Notes under the pieces: model-generated | Seen by the model: the letters and a program-made list of their open reading frames with translations, nothing else | Told to the model about the DNA's origin: nothing | Databases searched by the model: none | Shown: piece after piece, positions 18,049 through 26,229 of the stretch | Layout: every line of letters begins with the position of its first letter | How positions within the stretch are numbered: the first letter of the stretch is position 1 | Position numbers and translations under genes: made by a program | NCBI GenBank assembly: GCA_035555315.1 | Contig: DATMGU010000073.1 | Location: forward strand, 21,935 to 85,934 | Direction of reading: 5' to 3' | Length of the DNA stretch: 64,000 nucleotides | Source: DATMGU01 sp035555315 | GTDB taxonomy: Bacteria > Pseudomonadota > Alphaproteobacteria > ATCC43930 > CGMCC-115725

Positions 18049-18756
18049 ATGACTGATCCGGAAACCCTCGTGCTGCGGGTGAGCCAGCTCGCCAAATCCT
18101 TCGTTCTGCATAACCAGGGTGGCGTCATCCTCCCGGTGTTCCGCGACCTCGACCTGGATGTGGCCGCCGGGGAATGTGTCGTGCTGGACGGTGCCTCGGG
18201 CGTCGGCAAATCGACCCTGCTGCGTGCCATTCACGGCAACTACAAGACGGCGGCCGGACAGATCTTGCTGCGGCATCGCGGCTCGATGGTCGATGTGGCC
18301 GCCGCCGAGCCACGCCGGATCCTGGAGCTGCGCCGTTGGACGCTGGGCTATGTCAGCCAATTCCTGCGCGTCATCCCCCGGATCGCCGCGATCGACATCG
18401 TCGCCGAGCCGATGCAGCTGCGCGGGCTCGACGCCGCGACCTCGCTTCGCCGCGCCGCCGATCTGCTGGCCCGGCTGAACCTGCCGGAACGGCTCTGGCG
18501 GCTGCCGCCCGCGACCTTCTCCGGCGGCGAGCAGCAGCGCATCAATCTCGCCCGTGGCTTCGCGGTCGAGTACCCGATGATGCTGCTCGACGAGCCGACC
18601 GCCGCCCTCGACGGCGCCAACCGAGCCGCGGTGGTCGATCTGATCGAGGAAACCCGTGCGCGCGGTGCCGCCATCCTCGGCATCTTCCACGATCGGGAGA
18701 CGCGTGAGAAGGTCGCGACCCGCCTGTTCACCATGGAAGGAAGGCTTGCCGCGTGA
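18049..18756 (+). CDS. phnL: Phosphonate C-P lyase system protein PhnL (ABC-type ATPase)
   Basis: A 235-residue ATPase with Walker A GASGVGKSTLLRAI, signature FSGGEQQRINLARGF and Walker B LLDEPTAALDGANR. The segment LGYVSQFLRVIPRI is typical of PhnL. It works with PhnK on the core complex. It follows phnK by one base and ends in TGATG with phnM. Confidence 0.93.
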   Translation: MTDPETLVLRVSQLAKSFVLHNQGGVILPVFRDLDLDVAAGECVVLDGASGVGKSTLLRAIHGNYKTAAGQILLRHRGSMVDVAAAEPRRILELRRWTLGYVSQFLRVIPRIAAIDIVAEPMQLRGLDAATSLRRAADLLARLNLPERLWRLPPATFSGGEQQRINLARGFAVEYPMMLLDEPTAALDGANRAAVVDLIEETRARGAAILGIFHDRETREKVATRLFTMEGRLAA

Positions 18757-19898
18757 TGCGCGTTCAACACCTAATCAATGGACGCATCGTCCTGGCCGAC
18801 CGCGTAATCACCGGCGCCGTCACACTGCATGACGACCAGATCGTCGCAATCGATGACGGCGCCAGCACGGCCACGGATGCGATCGATCTTGACGGCGACT
18901 ACCTCATCCCCGGCCTGGTCGAACTGCACACCGATAATCTGGAAAAGCATGTGACGCCGCGTCCGGGCGCGCGCTGGCCGGCGCTCGCCGCCGTGGTCGG
19001 CCATGACGCGCAGATCGCCGCCGCCGGCATCACCACGGTACTCGACGCATTGGCGATCGGTGAATCCAGTACCGGCGGCGACCGGCTGGACACACTGCAC
19101 AGCATGGTCGACAGCGTTGTCGAGGCGCGCCGGCTGGGCATGCTACGCGCCGATCATCTGCTGCATCTGCGCTGCGAGATCAGCCATGCAAGCTGCCTTG
19201 GGCTGTTCCGCTCGTTCCTGGGCAATCCGCTGGTCCGGATGGTATCGATCATGGATCACACGCCGGGACAGCGGCAATTCACCAAGATCGAGAAATACCG
19301 CGAGTATTATCAGAAGAAATACGCGTTCTCCGACGAGCAATTCGATGCCTTCGTCGAGCTGCAATTGGGCAACCGGGCGCAATATGGCGACGAGAACCGC
19401 CGGGTGATCGTCGATCTGGCCCATGCGGAAAAGCTGACCCTGGCGAGCCATGACGACGCCACCGACGCGCATGTCGAGGAGGCGATCGCCGATGGCATGG
19501 TGATCGCCGAATTCCCGACCACGCTGGACGCCGCCCGCCGGTCGCGCACGCATGGCATGGCGATCCTGATGGGCGCACCCAATGTGGTGCGCGGCGGCTC
19601 CCATTCCGGGAACATCTCGGCGGTGGATCTGGCCGAGGCCGGGTTGCTCGATATCCTGTCGTCGGATTACGTGCCCGGCGCCCTGCTCCACGGCGCCTTC
19701 ATCCTGGCGCAATCCTCAGTCGGCATCGACTTGGCCCAAGCGATCGCCACGGTGACCAGTACCCCCGCACGCTCCGTCGGCCTCACCGATCGGGGACGGA
19801 TCGAGCCCGGTCTCAAGGCGGATTTGGTTCGCGTCGAGGTCGTTGGCGACCTGCCGCTGGTGCGCAGCGTCTGGCGGTCGAGCGAGCGGGTGATCTAG
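18753..19898 (+). CDS. phnM: Alpha-D-ribose 1-methylphosphonate 5-triphosphate diphosphatase PhnM
   Basis: A 381-residue amidohydrolase-fold enzyme that removes pyrophosphate from the ribose triphosphate intermediate before PhnJ acts. Metal-site segments include LVELHTDNLEKH, MDHTPGQRQF, LASHDDATDAHV and the C-terminal SDYVPGALLHGAF. A GTG at 18753 lies 8 nt after AAGG, while the ATG three bases later forms a TGATG overlap with the phnL stop; either is acceptable. It ends the phn operon: the next gene is on the other strand. Confidence 0.95.
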   Translation: MMRVQHLINGRIVLADRVITGAVTLHDDQIVAIDDGASTATDAIDLDGDYLIPGLVELHTDNLEKHVTPRPGARWPALAAVVGHDAQIAAAGITTVLDALAIGESSTGGDRLDTLHSMVDSVVEARRLGMLRADHLLHLRCEISHASCLGLFRSFLGNPLVRMVSIMDHTPGQRQFTKIEKYREYYQKKYAFSDEQFDAFVELQLGNRAQYGDENRRVIVDLAHAEKLTLASHDDATDAHVEEAIADGMVIAEFPTTLDAARRSRTHGMAILMGAPNVVRGGSHSGNISAVDLAEAGLLDILSSDYVPGALLHGAFILAQSSVGIDLAQAIATVTSTPARSVGLTDRGRIEPGLKADLVRVEVVGDLPLVRSVWRSSERVI

Positions 19899-20129
19899 TT
19901 AAGCGGTTTCAGACCCATCGCGCGGCTTGCGGTGAAACAGGTCCTCGCGCACCCGGCGGGCGAATTCCTTGGGATTGCGCGCCGGGTTGACCTCCTGGGC
20001 GATGCCGTAGGCGCGCTTGCCAGCCGCGACCAGATGCGGGCGGGCTTGGTTGAAGGCGGCGATCGCCAGACCCTGTACCCGCGGATCAGTCGCCAGCTTC
20101 CGTGCGATGATGAATAAGCCTCGTCCCAT
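19899..20129 (-). CDS. Small hypothetical protein between phnM and DUF1045 gene
   Basis: A 76-residue basic protein that I do not recognise. It reads as helical (GRGLFIIARKLATDPRVQGL, then EFARRVREDLFHRKP) without signal peptide or membrane segment. The ATG at 20129 follows GAGG at a suitable distance; the frame is open further upstream but overlaps the neighbouring gene and looks non-coding. Its stop codon abuts the phnM stop with no spacer, and it interrupts the usual phn gene order on the opposite strand. Confidence 0.5.
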   Translation of the reverse strand: MGRGLFIIARKLATDPRVQGLAIAAFNQARPHLVAAGKRAYGIAQEVNPARNPKEFARRVREDLFHRKPRDGSETA

Positions 20130-20195
20130 GGCAACCTCGCCGGTATGGCCCGCAGCCGCGCAGAGCGCATCGTGATCATCATATGAGGTGGTAGA

Positions 20196-20906
20196 GTGAT
20201 CCCGTCCAGAGTTCCCTTGGCCCGTTACGCAATCTATGCCGCCCCGGCCGCCGATACGGCGCTGTGGCGGACCGCCTGCGACTGGCTGGGCCGCGATCCG
20301 GAGCGGCCGGATGTGCTGACGCGCCACGGTATTCTCGGCATCCCGCCCGATCGGCATGCCGCGATGGTGGCTGAGGCGGGGCGCTATGGGTTTCACGGCA
20401 CACTGAAGCCGCCTTTCGCGCTCGCCGCCGGCACCGAGGGCTCAGAGTTGGAGGCGGCGATCGAGGTCTTCGCGGCTGGATACCCGGCCTTCCCGCCGAT
20501 CCCGATGAGGGTGGCGGCGATCAGCGGGTTCCTGGCCGTGGTGCCGGCGCAATCGGCACCGGCGCTACACGCCTTGGCCGATGCCACTGTCGCCACGTTC
20601 GACCGGTTCCGGGCGCCGCCCTCAGCGGCCGAGCTGGCGCGTCGGCGTCGGGCGACGCTGTCGCCGGCGCAGGACGCCAATCTGGTGCGCTGGGGCTACC
20701 CCTATGTCTTTACCGAGTACCGCTTTCACATGACGCTGACCGAACGGCTCGACCCCACCGAGCAGGAAACCGTGCTCGCCGGGTTGCGGGCGCGGTTCGA
20801 CACCGCCCTGGCATCGCCGGTGTCACTCGACGGTCTCGTCCTATTCGGCGAACCGGCGCCCGGCGAACCCTTCCGGCTGCTGCGCCGGTTCCAGTTCGCC
20901 GGATGA
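20196..20906 (+). CDS. DUF1045 2H-phosphoesterase, phosphonate-metabolism associated
   Basis: A 236-residue DUF1045 protein, the family usually annotated as a putative phosphonate-operon protein. It has the two H-x-T motifs of the 2H phosphoesterase superfamily: YGFHGTLKPPF at ~67-77 and YRFHMTLTERL at ~175-185, so both catalytic histidines are present. 2H enzymes open cyclic ribose phosphates, and C-P lyase produces 5-phosphoribosyl 1,2-cyclic phosphate, which makes this product a likely substrate (inference). It starts with GTG 8 nt after GAGG. It lies ~300 bp after phnM, separated by a small antisense gene. Confidence 0.85.
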   Translation: MIPSRVPLARYAIYAAPAADTALWRTACDWLGRDPERPDVLTRHGILGIPPDRHAAMVAEAGRYGFHGTLKPPFALAAGTEGSELEAAIEVFAAGYPAFPPIPMRVAAISGFLAVVPAQSAPALHALADATVATFDRFRAPPSAAELARRRRATLSPAQDANLVRWGYPYVFTEYRFHMTLTERLDPTEQETVLAGLRARFDTALASPVSLDGLVLFGEPAPGEPFRLLRRFQFAG

Positions 20907-20932
20907 CTAGGCCGGATGACTAGGTAGGACTA

Positions 20933-21223
20933 CTAATCGCCCTCGGGTCGGACCATTCCGTCCGGTGTCAGGGCAACATGGGTCGCAACGCCATCTTTGA
21001 CGGCCATGCCGTGCCAATAACTGTCGCAGCCCTTTTGCAGCTGCGTCACCTGACTATAGCCCGCCGCTTTGATCTTTTTCTGCGCATAGGCGGTGTTCGT
21101 TCCATCGACTTTGTCGCTGGCGTCACAGTGGAACGCTGCATCGGCGGCGCCTGCGGTTTGCGGGGGACCTATGCCCGACAGGATTGCGAAAGCTGCCGCT
21201 CCGGCAAGCCAGTATCTGATCAT
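20933..21223 (-). CDS. Small secreted protein, PepSY-like
   Basis: A 96-residue protein with a signal peptide (hydrophobic WLAGAAAFAILSGIG, cleavage probably after the AGAADA region) and a short mature domain. The mature part, with two cysteines, runs YAQKKIKAAGYSQVTQLQKG then WHGMAVKDGV, which looks like a single small alpha/beta PepSY-type unit. A periplasmic location is expected; function is unknown. The ATG at 21223 follows AGGAG at 9 nt. Confidence 0.65.
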   Translation of the reverse strand: MIRYWLAGAAAFAILSGIGPPQTAGAADAAFHCDASDKVDGTNTAYAQKKIKAAGYSQVTQLQKGCDSYWHGMAVKDGVATHVALTPDGMVRPEGD

Positions 21224-21313
21224 ATTATGGACTCCTAATTGTAGAGTCCAAACACCCAGGAGCACGGAACGTTCACCACGGCAGGCAACACGCCTGAGGA
21301 AAGCGCCAAATCG

Positions 21314-22480
21314 CTAGCGCAACGCTTCAAGGATGCTGACGTAATTGGCGACGGCGGCACCGCCCATGTTGAAGATACCGGCCAGTTCGGCATTCGGTAG
21401 CTGCATGGCGCCGGCCTCGCCGGTCAGTTGCATGGCGCACATCACATGCATCGAGACGCCGGTGGCGCCAACCGGATGGCCCTTGGCCTTGAGGCCGCCG
21501 GAGGGATTGACCGGCAGCTTGCCATCCTTCTCGGTCCAGCCTTCGTGGATCGCCCGGGCCCCCTCGCCCTTGCCTGTGAGACCCATCGCCTCATATTCGA
21601 TCAGTTCCGCGCTGGTGAAGCAGTCATGGGTTTCGACCAGGCTGAGATCCAGGAGATCGAGGCCAGCGGCGGTCAGCGCCCTCTGCCAAGCCAGGGCTGG
21701 TCCCTCAAAGGCGACGATGTCACGACGCGACATAGGCAGGTAGTCGTTGACCTGTTCGGCCGCGCGGAACACCACCGCCTTGTCGAGGGCAAGGGCGGTT
21801 TCGATATCGGTCAGTACCAGGGCGGCGGCGCCGTCCGACACCATTGAGCAATCGGTCCGGCGCAGTGGCCCAGCAACCAACGGGTTCTTGTCCGATACCG
21901 TCCGGCAGAAATCATAGCCGAGATCCTTCTGGAAATGCGCCAGCGGATTGACCGAACCGTTCTTGTGGTTCTTGGCGGCGATCCGCGCCAGCGCATCGGA
22001 CTGGTCACCGTAGCGCTGGAAATATGCATCGGTAATGCGGCCGAACACCCCGGCGAAGCCGCCAGGCGTGGCGCCCTCCTCGGCGTGATAGCTCGCCTTC
22101 AGCAGGATTTCGCCGACTGCCGGGCCGGTGATCTCAGTCATCTTCTCGACGCCGACGACCAGCACGCGCCGGGCCTTGCGCGCCTCGATCAAGTTCATGC
22201 CCTGATAGATCGCCGCGGAGCCGGTGGCACAGGCATTCTCGACCCGCGTCGCCGGCTTGAAGCGCAAAGCGGGATCGGTCTGTAGCACCAGGGACGATGT
22301 AAATTCCTGGCTGACGAAGCCGCCATTCAGCGTGCCGATATAGATCGCGTCGATGTCCTTGGGTTCCATCCCGGCATCGGCGATAGCGTCGGAGGACACG
22401 CGCACGATCAGGCTCTCAAGGGTCTCGTTATCCAACCTGCCGAAGCGCGAATGAGCCCAGCCGACGATAGTGACAGCCAT
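21314..22480 (-). CDS. Thiolase family protein / acetyl-CoA acetyltransferase
   Basis: A 388-residue thiolase of the SCP2-like, non-canonical group. The nucleophilic cysteine is in VENACATGSAAI (~85-95), the histidine in VETHDCFTSAEL and the second histidine in GGLKAKGHPVGATGVS. These cysteine/histidine residues are all that is needed for acyl transfer between CoA thioesters. The ATG at 22480 follows a perfect GGAGGATC ribosome site; the frame is open upstream without similarity. It is monocistronic and divergent from pyrC, so its pathway cannot be inferred from neighbours. Confidence 0.88.
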   Translation of the reverse strand: MAVTIVGWAHSRFGRLDNETLESLIVRVSSDAIADAGMEPKDIDAIYIGTLNGGFVSQEFTSSLVLQTDPALRFKPATRVENACATGSAAIYQGMNLIEARKARRVLVVGVEKMTEITGPAVGEILLKASYHAEEGATPGGFAGVFGRITDAYFQRYGDQSDALARIAAKNHKNGSVNPLAHFQKDLGYDFCRTVSDKNPLVAGPLRRTDCSMVSDGAAALVLTDIETALALDKAVVFRAAEQVNDYLPMSRRDIVAFEGPALAWQRALTAAGLDLLDLSLVETHDCFTSAELIEYEAMGLTGKGEGARAIHEGWTEKDGKLPVNPSGGLKAKGHPVGATGVSMHVMCAMQLTGEAGAMQLPNAELAGIFNMGGAAVANYVSILEALR

Positions 22481-22637
22481 GATGATCCTCCAATCGGGCG
22501 AGGCGGCCGGCCCCGCTTCTTCGTGTTTCGCGAGATCTTGGGGGTGATCATAGCAACAGCGTCCGGCCGGGTCACGCGATAGGCGGATTGCGCCGCTGGG
22601 GATTGCGCCCAGGAGGCCGCTCTTCCATGATCGGCGG

Positions 22638-23684
22638 ATGACCTCTGCACCGATCCAGCGTTTGACGCTGCGCCGCCCGGACGACTGGCACGTCCATCTG
22701 CGCGACGGCGCCATGCTTGCCGCCGTGTTGCCCTATACCGCCCGGCAATTCGCCCGCGCCATCATTATGCCGAATCTGGTGCCGCCGGTCACGACCGTGG
22801 CCGCGGCGCAGGCGTATCGAGGCCGTATCCTCGACGCCCTGCCGCCCGGCACCGATTTCACGCCGCTGATGACCTGCTACCTGACCGACGGCACAGCGCC
22901 GGACGAGGTCGAGGCCGGTTTCCGAGACGGCGTCTGGGCGGCGGTCAAGCTCTACCCGGCCAAGGCCACGACCAATTCGGCGGCCGGTGTCACCGATATG
23001 CGCCGGGTCGCCCCCGTGCTGGAGCGGATGTCCCGGATCGGCATGCCGTTGTTGATCCATGGCGAGGTGACCGACCCGGAAATCGATATCTTCGATCGCG
23101 AGGCGGTCTTCGTCGATCAAGTGCTGATCCCGTTGCGCCGGGACTTTCCGGGCCTGCGGATCGTGCTGGAACACATCACCACGCAAGAGGCGTCGGATTA
23201 TGTGGCCGAAGCCGCACCCGGCATCGCCGCCACGATCACGCCGCATCATCTGCTGATCAACCGCAACGCCCTCTTCGCCGGCGGGTTGCGGCCGCACGCC
23301 TATTGCCTGCCGGTCGCCAAGCGCGAGCGACATCGCCAGGCGCTGGTTCGCGCCGCGACCGGCGGCGGCCCGCGCTTCTTCCTCGGCACCGACACGGCAC
23401 CGCACCCGATCCACGACAAGGAGAAGGATTGCGGCTGCGCCGGGGTGTTCTGCGCGCCGGCCGCCTTGGAGGTCTACGCCCAGGTCTTCGATCGGGCGGG
23501 CGCGCTCGATCGGCTGGAAGGCTTCGCAGCACTGAACGGCCCGGCCTTCTACGGCCTGCCGGTCAATGCCGGGACCATCACCCTGGAACGTGGGCCGATG
23601 TTAGTACCGGCTCAAGTCGGCGAGACGGTCGGCGGGTTGCGCCCGTTCCAGGCTGGGGAAACATTGGACTGGCGCCTGGCATAG
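22638..23684 (+). CDS. pyrC: Dihydroorotase (class II)
   Basis: A 348-residue E. coli-type dihydroorotase, which cyclises carbamoyl-aspartate in pyrimidine synthesis. Zinc ligands are DWHVHLRDG (residues ~16-24), the carboxylated lysine in AVKLYPAKATTNSAAG, LIHGEV, LEHITT and the aspartate in FLGTDTAPH. Length is typical. Start is ATG at 22638 within the short gap to the divergent thiolase gene. No other pyr gene is adjacent. Confidence 0.95.
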   Translation: MTSAPIQRLTLRRPDDWHVHLRDGAMLAAVLPYTARQFARAIIMPNLVPPVTTVAAAQAYRGRILDALPPGTDFTPLMTCYLTDGTAPDEVEAGFRDGVWAAVKLYPAKATTNSAAGVTDMRRVAPVLERMSRIGMPLLIHGEVTDPEIDIFDREAVFVDQVLIPLRRDFPGLRIVLEHITTQEASDYVAEAAPGIAATITPHHLLINRNALFAGGLRPHAYCLPVAKRERHRQALVRAATGGGPRFFLGTDTAPHPIHDKEKDCGCAGVFCAPAALEVYAQVFDRAGALDRLEGFAALNGPAFYGLPVNAGTITLERGPMLVPAQVGETVGGLRPFQAGETLDWRLA

Positions 23685-23721
23685 CTCGCCCTGACCCAGT
23701 CGCTATCGCCGGCCTCGGTGG

Positions 23722-25212
23722 CTACGTCGGCATATCCCGGAACACCGCCGTCAAGCGGTCGACTCCAGCCTGCAACGCCTGCGTTTCGTAACCCGTGAAG
23801 CCGAGCATGAGGGCCGACACGGGTTGGGCGGCCAGGTAGAGCGCGCTGAGGGGACGAACGACGACGCCGCGTGCCAAAGCGGCGCGCGCGACGGCGGCAT
23901 CGTCCAGCCCAGGACGCAACCGCGCCATCAACTGCATGCCCTGATCCGGCGCGGTAACCTCCAGGAACGCCCCGAGTTGCGCGTTCACCGCCCCAACCAG
24001 ATAATCGCGAGCCCCGCGATACTGCGCGCACATGCGGCGGAGATGGGCGCCGAAATGGCCTTGCTCGATGAACTCGGTGACGACGCTTTCGGTCAATCCT
24101 GGCGAATGCCGGTCCGTCAGGAAGCGGGCAGCGGTCATCGCATCGAGGAGTTCGTAGGGGATCACCGCGTAGCCGAGGCGCAGACCGGGAAAGAGCACCT
24201 TGCTGAAAGTTCCCAGATAGATGACCCGTTCGCCGCGATCGATCCCCTGCAAGGAGGCGAGCGGGCGCCCGGCGTAGCGAAACTCGCCGTCGTAATCATC
24301 TTCGATGACCCATGACCGCGCGTCCCGTGCCCAAGCCAGCAACTCGAGCCGCCGCGCCATGGACAGCACGACGCCGGATGGGGATTGGTGGGACGGCGTC
24401 ACATAGACCGCGCGCGCGATAGGGGAAGCGGCGATGCCGTCCGACACGATGATACCGTGGCTATCGACCGGCACTGGAACGATCTTGGCCCGCGCGGCTT
24501 GTAAGGCGGCGTGCAGGGCCGGGTAGGTCGGGTCCTCGATCCACACGGCATCGCCGGGTTCGACCAGCACCTTCACCACCAGGTCGATCGCTTGCTGTAC
24601 GCCCGACAGAATCATGATCTGGGCCGGGTCGCAATGCACCCCACGGGCGGCGCGGAGATAACCTGCCACTGCCTCCCGCAGCCGCGGGGAACCGCACGGG
24701 TCGCTATAGCCCAGCCAGAGCGGGTCGACCCTCCGCAGTTGCGCCGTGGTCAACCTACGCCAGACCTTCAGGGTCCGCTCGTCCACGCTGCAGCGGCCGG
24801 TATTGAAGGGGATGGCGGCGAATTGGTTGTAGTCGGGTTTCAAGCCCGCATAGCGCGCGACCGGGGTCGGTTGCGCGGCCGGTACCCGCGATGGAGCGGC
24901 CTTGGTTTTCTTCGGCGCAAGCGGTGGCTCCAACATGTCACGGGACACAAATGTTCCGGAACCAATACGGCCTTCCACATAGCCTTCTGCCAGAAGCTGC
25001 TCGTAGACGCTGACCACCGAGGTGCGGGAGACCGCCAGTTTGGCGGCCAGATACCGTGTCGCCGGCAAACGACTGCCGGGTGCCGCGGCGCCGCTGAGGA
25101 TTACACGCCGCAGTTCGTTATAAAGTTGGCGAAACAAGGGCTCGGCGGTGTTTCGATCGACCGACAGGGAGAGCAGGTCGGACCAATCGGGCGCGGGGAC
25201 ATCTGGGACCAT
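23722..25212 (-). CDS. MocR/PdxR-type regulator (GntR HTH + aminotransferase domain)
   Basis: A 496-residue protein with an N-terminal GntR winged helix (~20-85: LPATRYLAAKLAVSRTSVV) and a C-terminal fold-type I aminotransferase-like domain. The PLP lysine motif GTFSKVLFPGLRLGY and VIEDDYDGEFRY are intact, so it should bind pyridoxal phosphate. Relatives such as PdxR control vitamin B6 metabolism. It is divergent from a PPOX-family flavoprotein gene, the classic arrangement of regulator and target. The ATG at 25212 is the first with family similarity; a longer start is possible. Confidence 0.9.
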   Translation of the reverse strand: MVPDVPAPDWSDLLSLSVDRNTAEPLFRQLYNELRRVILSGAAAPGSRLPATRYLAAKLAVSRTSVVSVYEQLLAEGYVEGRIGSGTFVSRDMLEPPLAPKKTKAAPSRVPAAQPTPVARYAGLKPDYNQFAAIPFNTGRCSVDERTLKVWRRLTTAQLRRVDPLWLGYSDPCGSPRLREAVAGYLRAARGVHCDPAQIMILSGVQQAIDLVVKVLVEPGDAVWIEDPTYPALHAALQAARAKIVPVPVDSHGIIVSDGIAASPIARAVYVTPSHQSPSGVVLSMARRLELLAWARDARSWVIEDDYDGEFRYAGRPLASLQGIDRGERVIYLGTFSKVLFPGLRLGYAVIPYELLDAMTAARFLTDRHSPGLTESVVTEFIEQGHFGAHLRRMCAQYRGARDYLVGAVNAQLGAFLEVTAPDQGMQLMARLRPGLDDAAVARAALARGVVVRPLSALYLAAQPVSALMLGFTGYETQALQAGVDRLTAVFRDMPT

Positions 25213-25265
25213 CGGAGACAGACTACCTGCGATAACCCGTCCGGGGAATGACTCTCCGACTAAAT

Positions 25266-25306
25266 TGGTCTGGCATGATGGAAGGGATTGGCTCTTTTCC
25301 AGACCA
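25266..25306. promoter_or_regulatory. Inverted repeat in MocR / PPOX divergent promoter
   Basis: An 8-bp half-site TGGTCTGG (25266-25273) and its exact reverse complement CCAGACCA (25299-25306), with 25 bp between. The half-site centres are 33 bp apart, about three helical turns. It lies between the divergent starts at 25212 and 25357. This is the best candidate operator for the MocR protein; the assignment is an inference from position and symmetry. Confidence 0.5.
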
Positions 25307-25356
25307 CTCAAGCGCGCTTTTGTGCGCGGTCAGAACGTGCCGACAGGAGAGTCCCT

Positions 25357-26085
25357 ATGTCCGAAGCCACCCCTGAATCATCCTTCGAGCTATCGAAACG
25401 CAACCGTGTCGTGCGCCGGCCGGCGCGCGGCAAGTACGACAAGGCGACGGTTTACGACATTCTCGATTCCGCGCTGGTCTGCCACATCGCCTACGTCATC
25501 GATGGACAGCCCTATTGCACCCCAACCTCGTTCTGGCGCGAAGGGGACCATCTCTATTGGCATGGATCTTCGGCCAGCCGCATGCTGCGCAATCAGGCTA
25601 CCGGCATCCCGGTCTGCCTGACGGTCACGCACACGGATGCCATCGTCCTTGCGCGCTGCGGCTTCAACCACTCGATCAACTACCGGTCGGTGATGGCCTA
25701 CGGCAAAGCCCACGTGATCGAAGACCAGGCGGAGAAGGTGACCGCGATGAACAGCTTCATCGATCGCTTTTTCCTGGGACGCTCCAAGTTGATTCGCCCG
25801 GCGACCGAGAAGGAAATCAAGGCGACGACCTTCCTCGGCATGGAAATCGAGCAAGCGTCCGGCAAGATCCGCAACGAACCGGTACATGATGACGAGGAGG
25901 ATTACGCGGTGCCGGCATGGACGGCGCTGTTCCCGATCCGCACCGTCGTCGGCGCGGCGGAGGAATGCCCTCGTCAGATGGAGGGCGTGACCCGACCCGA
26001 CGATATGTCCAGCTATGTGGCCGAGCGTAATCTCGATGAGATCATGCTGGAGTCTTACCGCAAGCTTTACGGCGACGAAGGCTAG
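25357..26085 (+). CDS. Pyridoxamine 5'-phosphate oxidase family (FMN-binding split barrel) protein
   Basis: A 242-residue member of the PPOX/NimA-like flavin-binding family. Residues ~30-150 form the split barrel: LDSALVCHIAYVIDGQPYC, YWHGSSASRMLRN and INYRSVMAYGKAHV are family motifs. These proteins bind FMN and reduce small substrates, but this group is not the canonical PdxH. The ATG follows AGGAGAG. Divergent from a MocR regulator, which points to control by B6 vitamers or an amino acid. Confidence 0.85.
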   Translation: MSEATPESSFELSKRNRVVRRPARGKYDKATVYDILDSALVCHIAYVIDGQPYCTPTSFWREGDHLYWHGSSASRMLRNQATGIPVCLTVTHTDAIVLARCGFNHSINYRSVMAYGKAHVIEDQAEKVTAMNSFIDRFFLGRSKLIRPATEKEIKATTFLGMEIEQASGKIRNEPVHDDEEDYAVPAWTALFPIRTVVGAAEECPRQMEGVTRPDDMSSYVAERNLDEIMLESYRKLYGDEG

Positions 26086-26229
26086 CGCGGGATCAAACTG
26101 CCAGACATGGCGGCCTGAAACAGCTTGGAGGTCCCGCGAACGGCTTTTTAAAGCGGTGGAAGTCGGCTACTGAAGCGCTCACGACTTGAGGCCGAGTTGA
26201 CGGCACGCAATTTCCTGGACCCCCGACAT

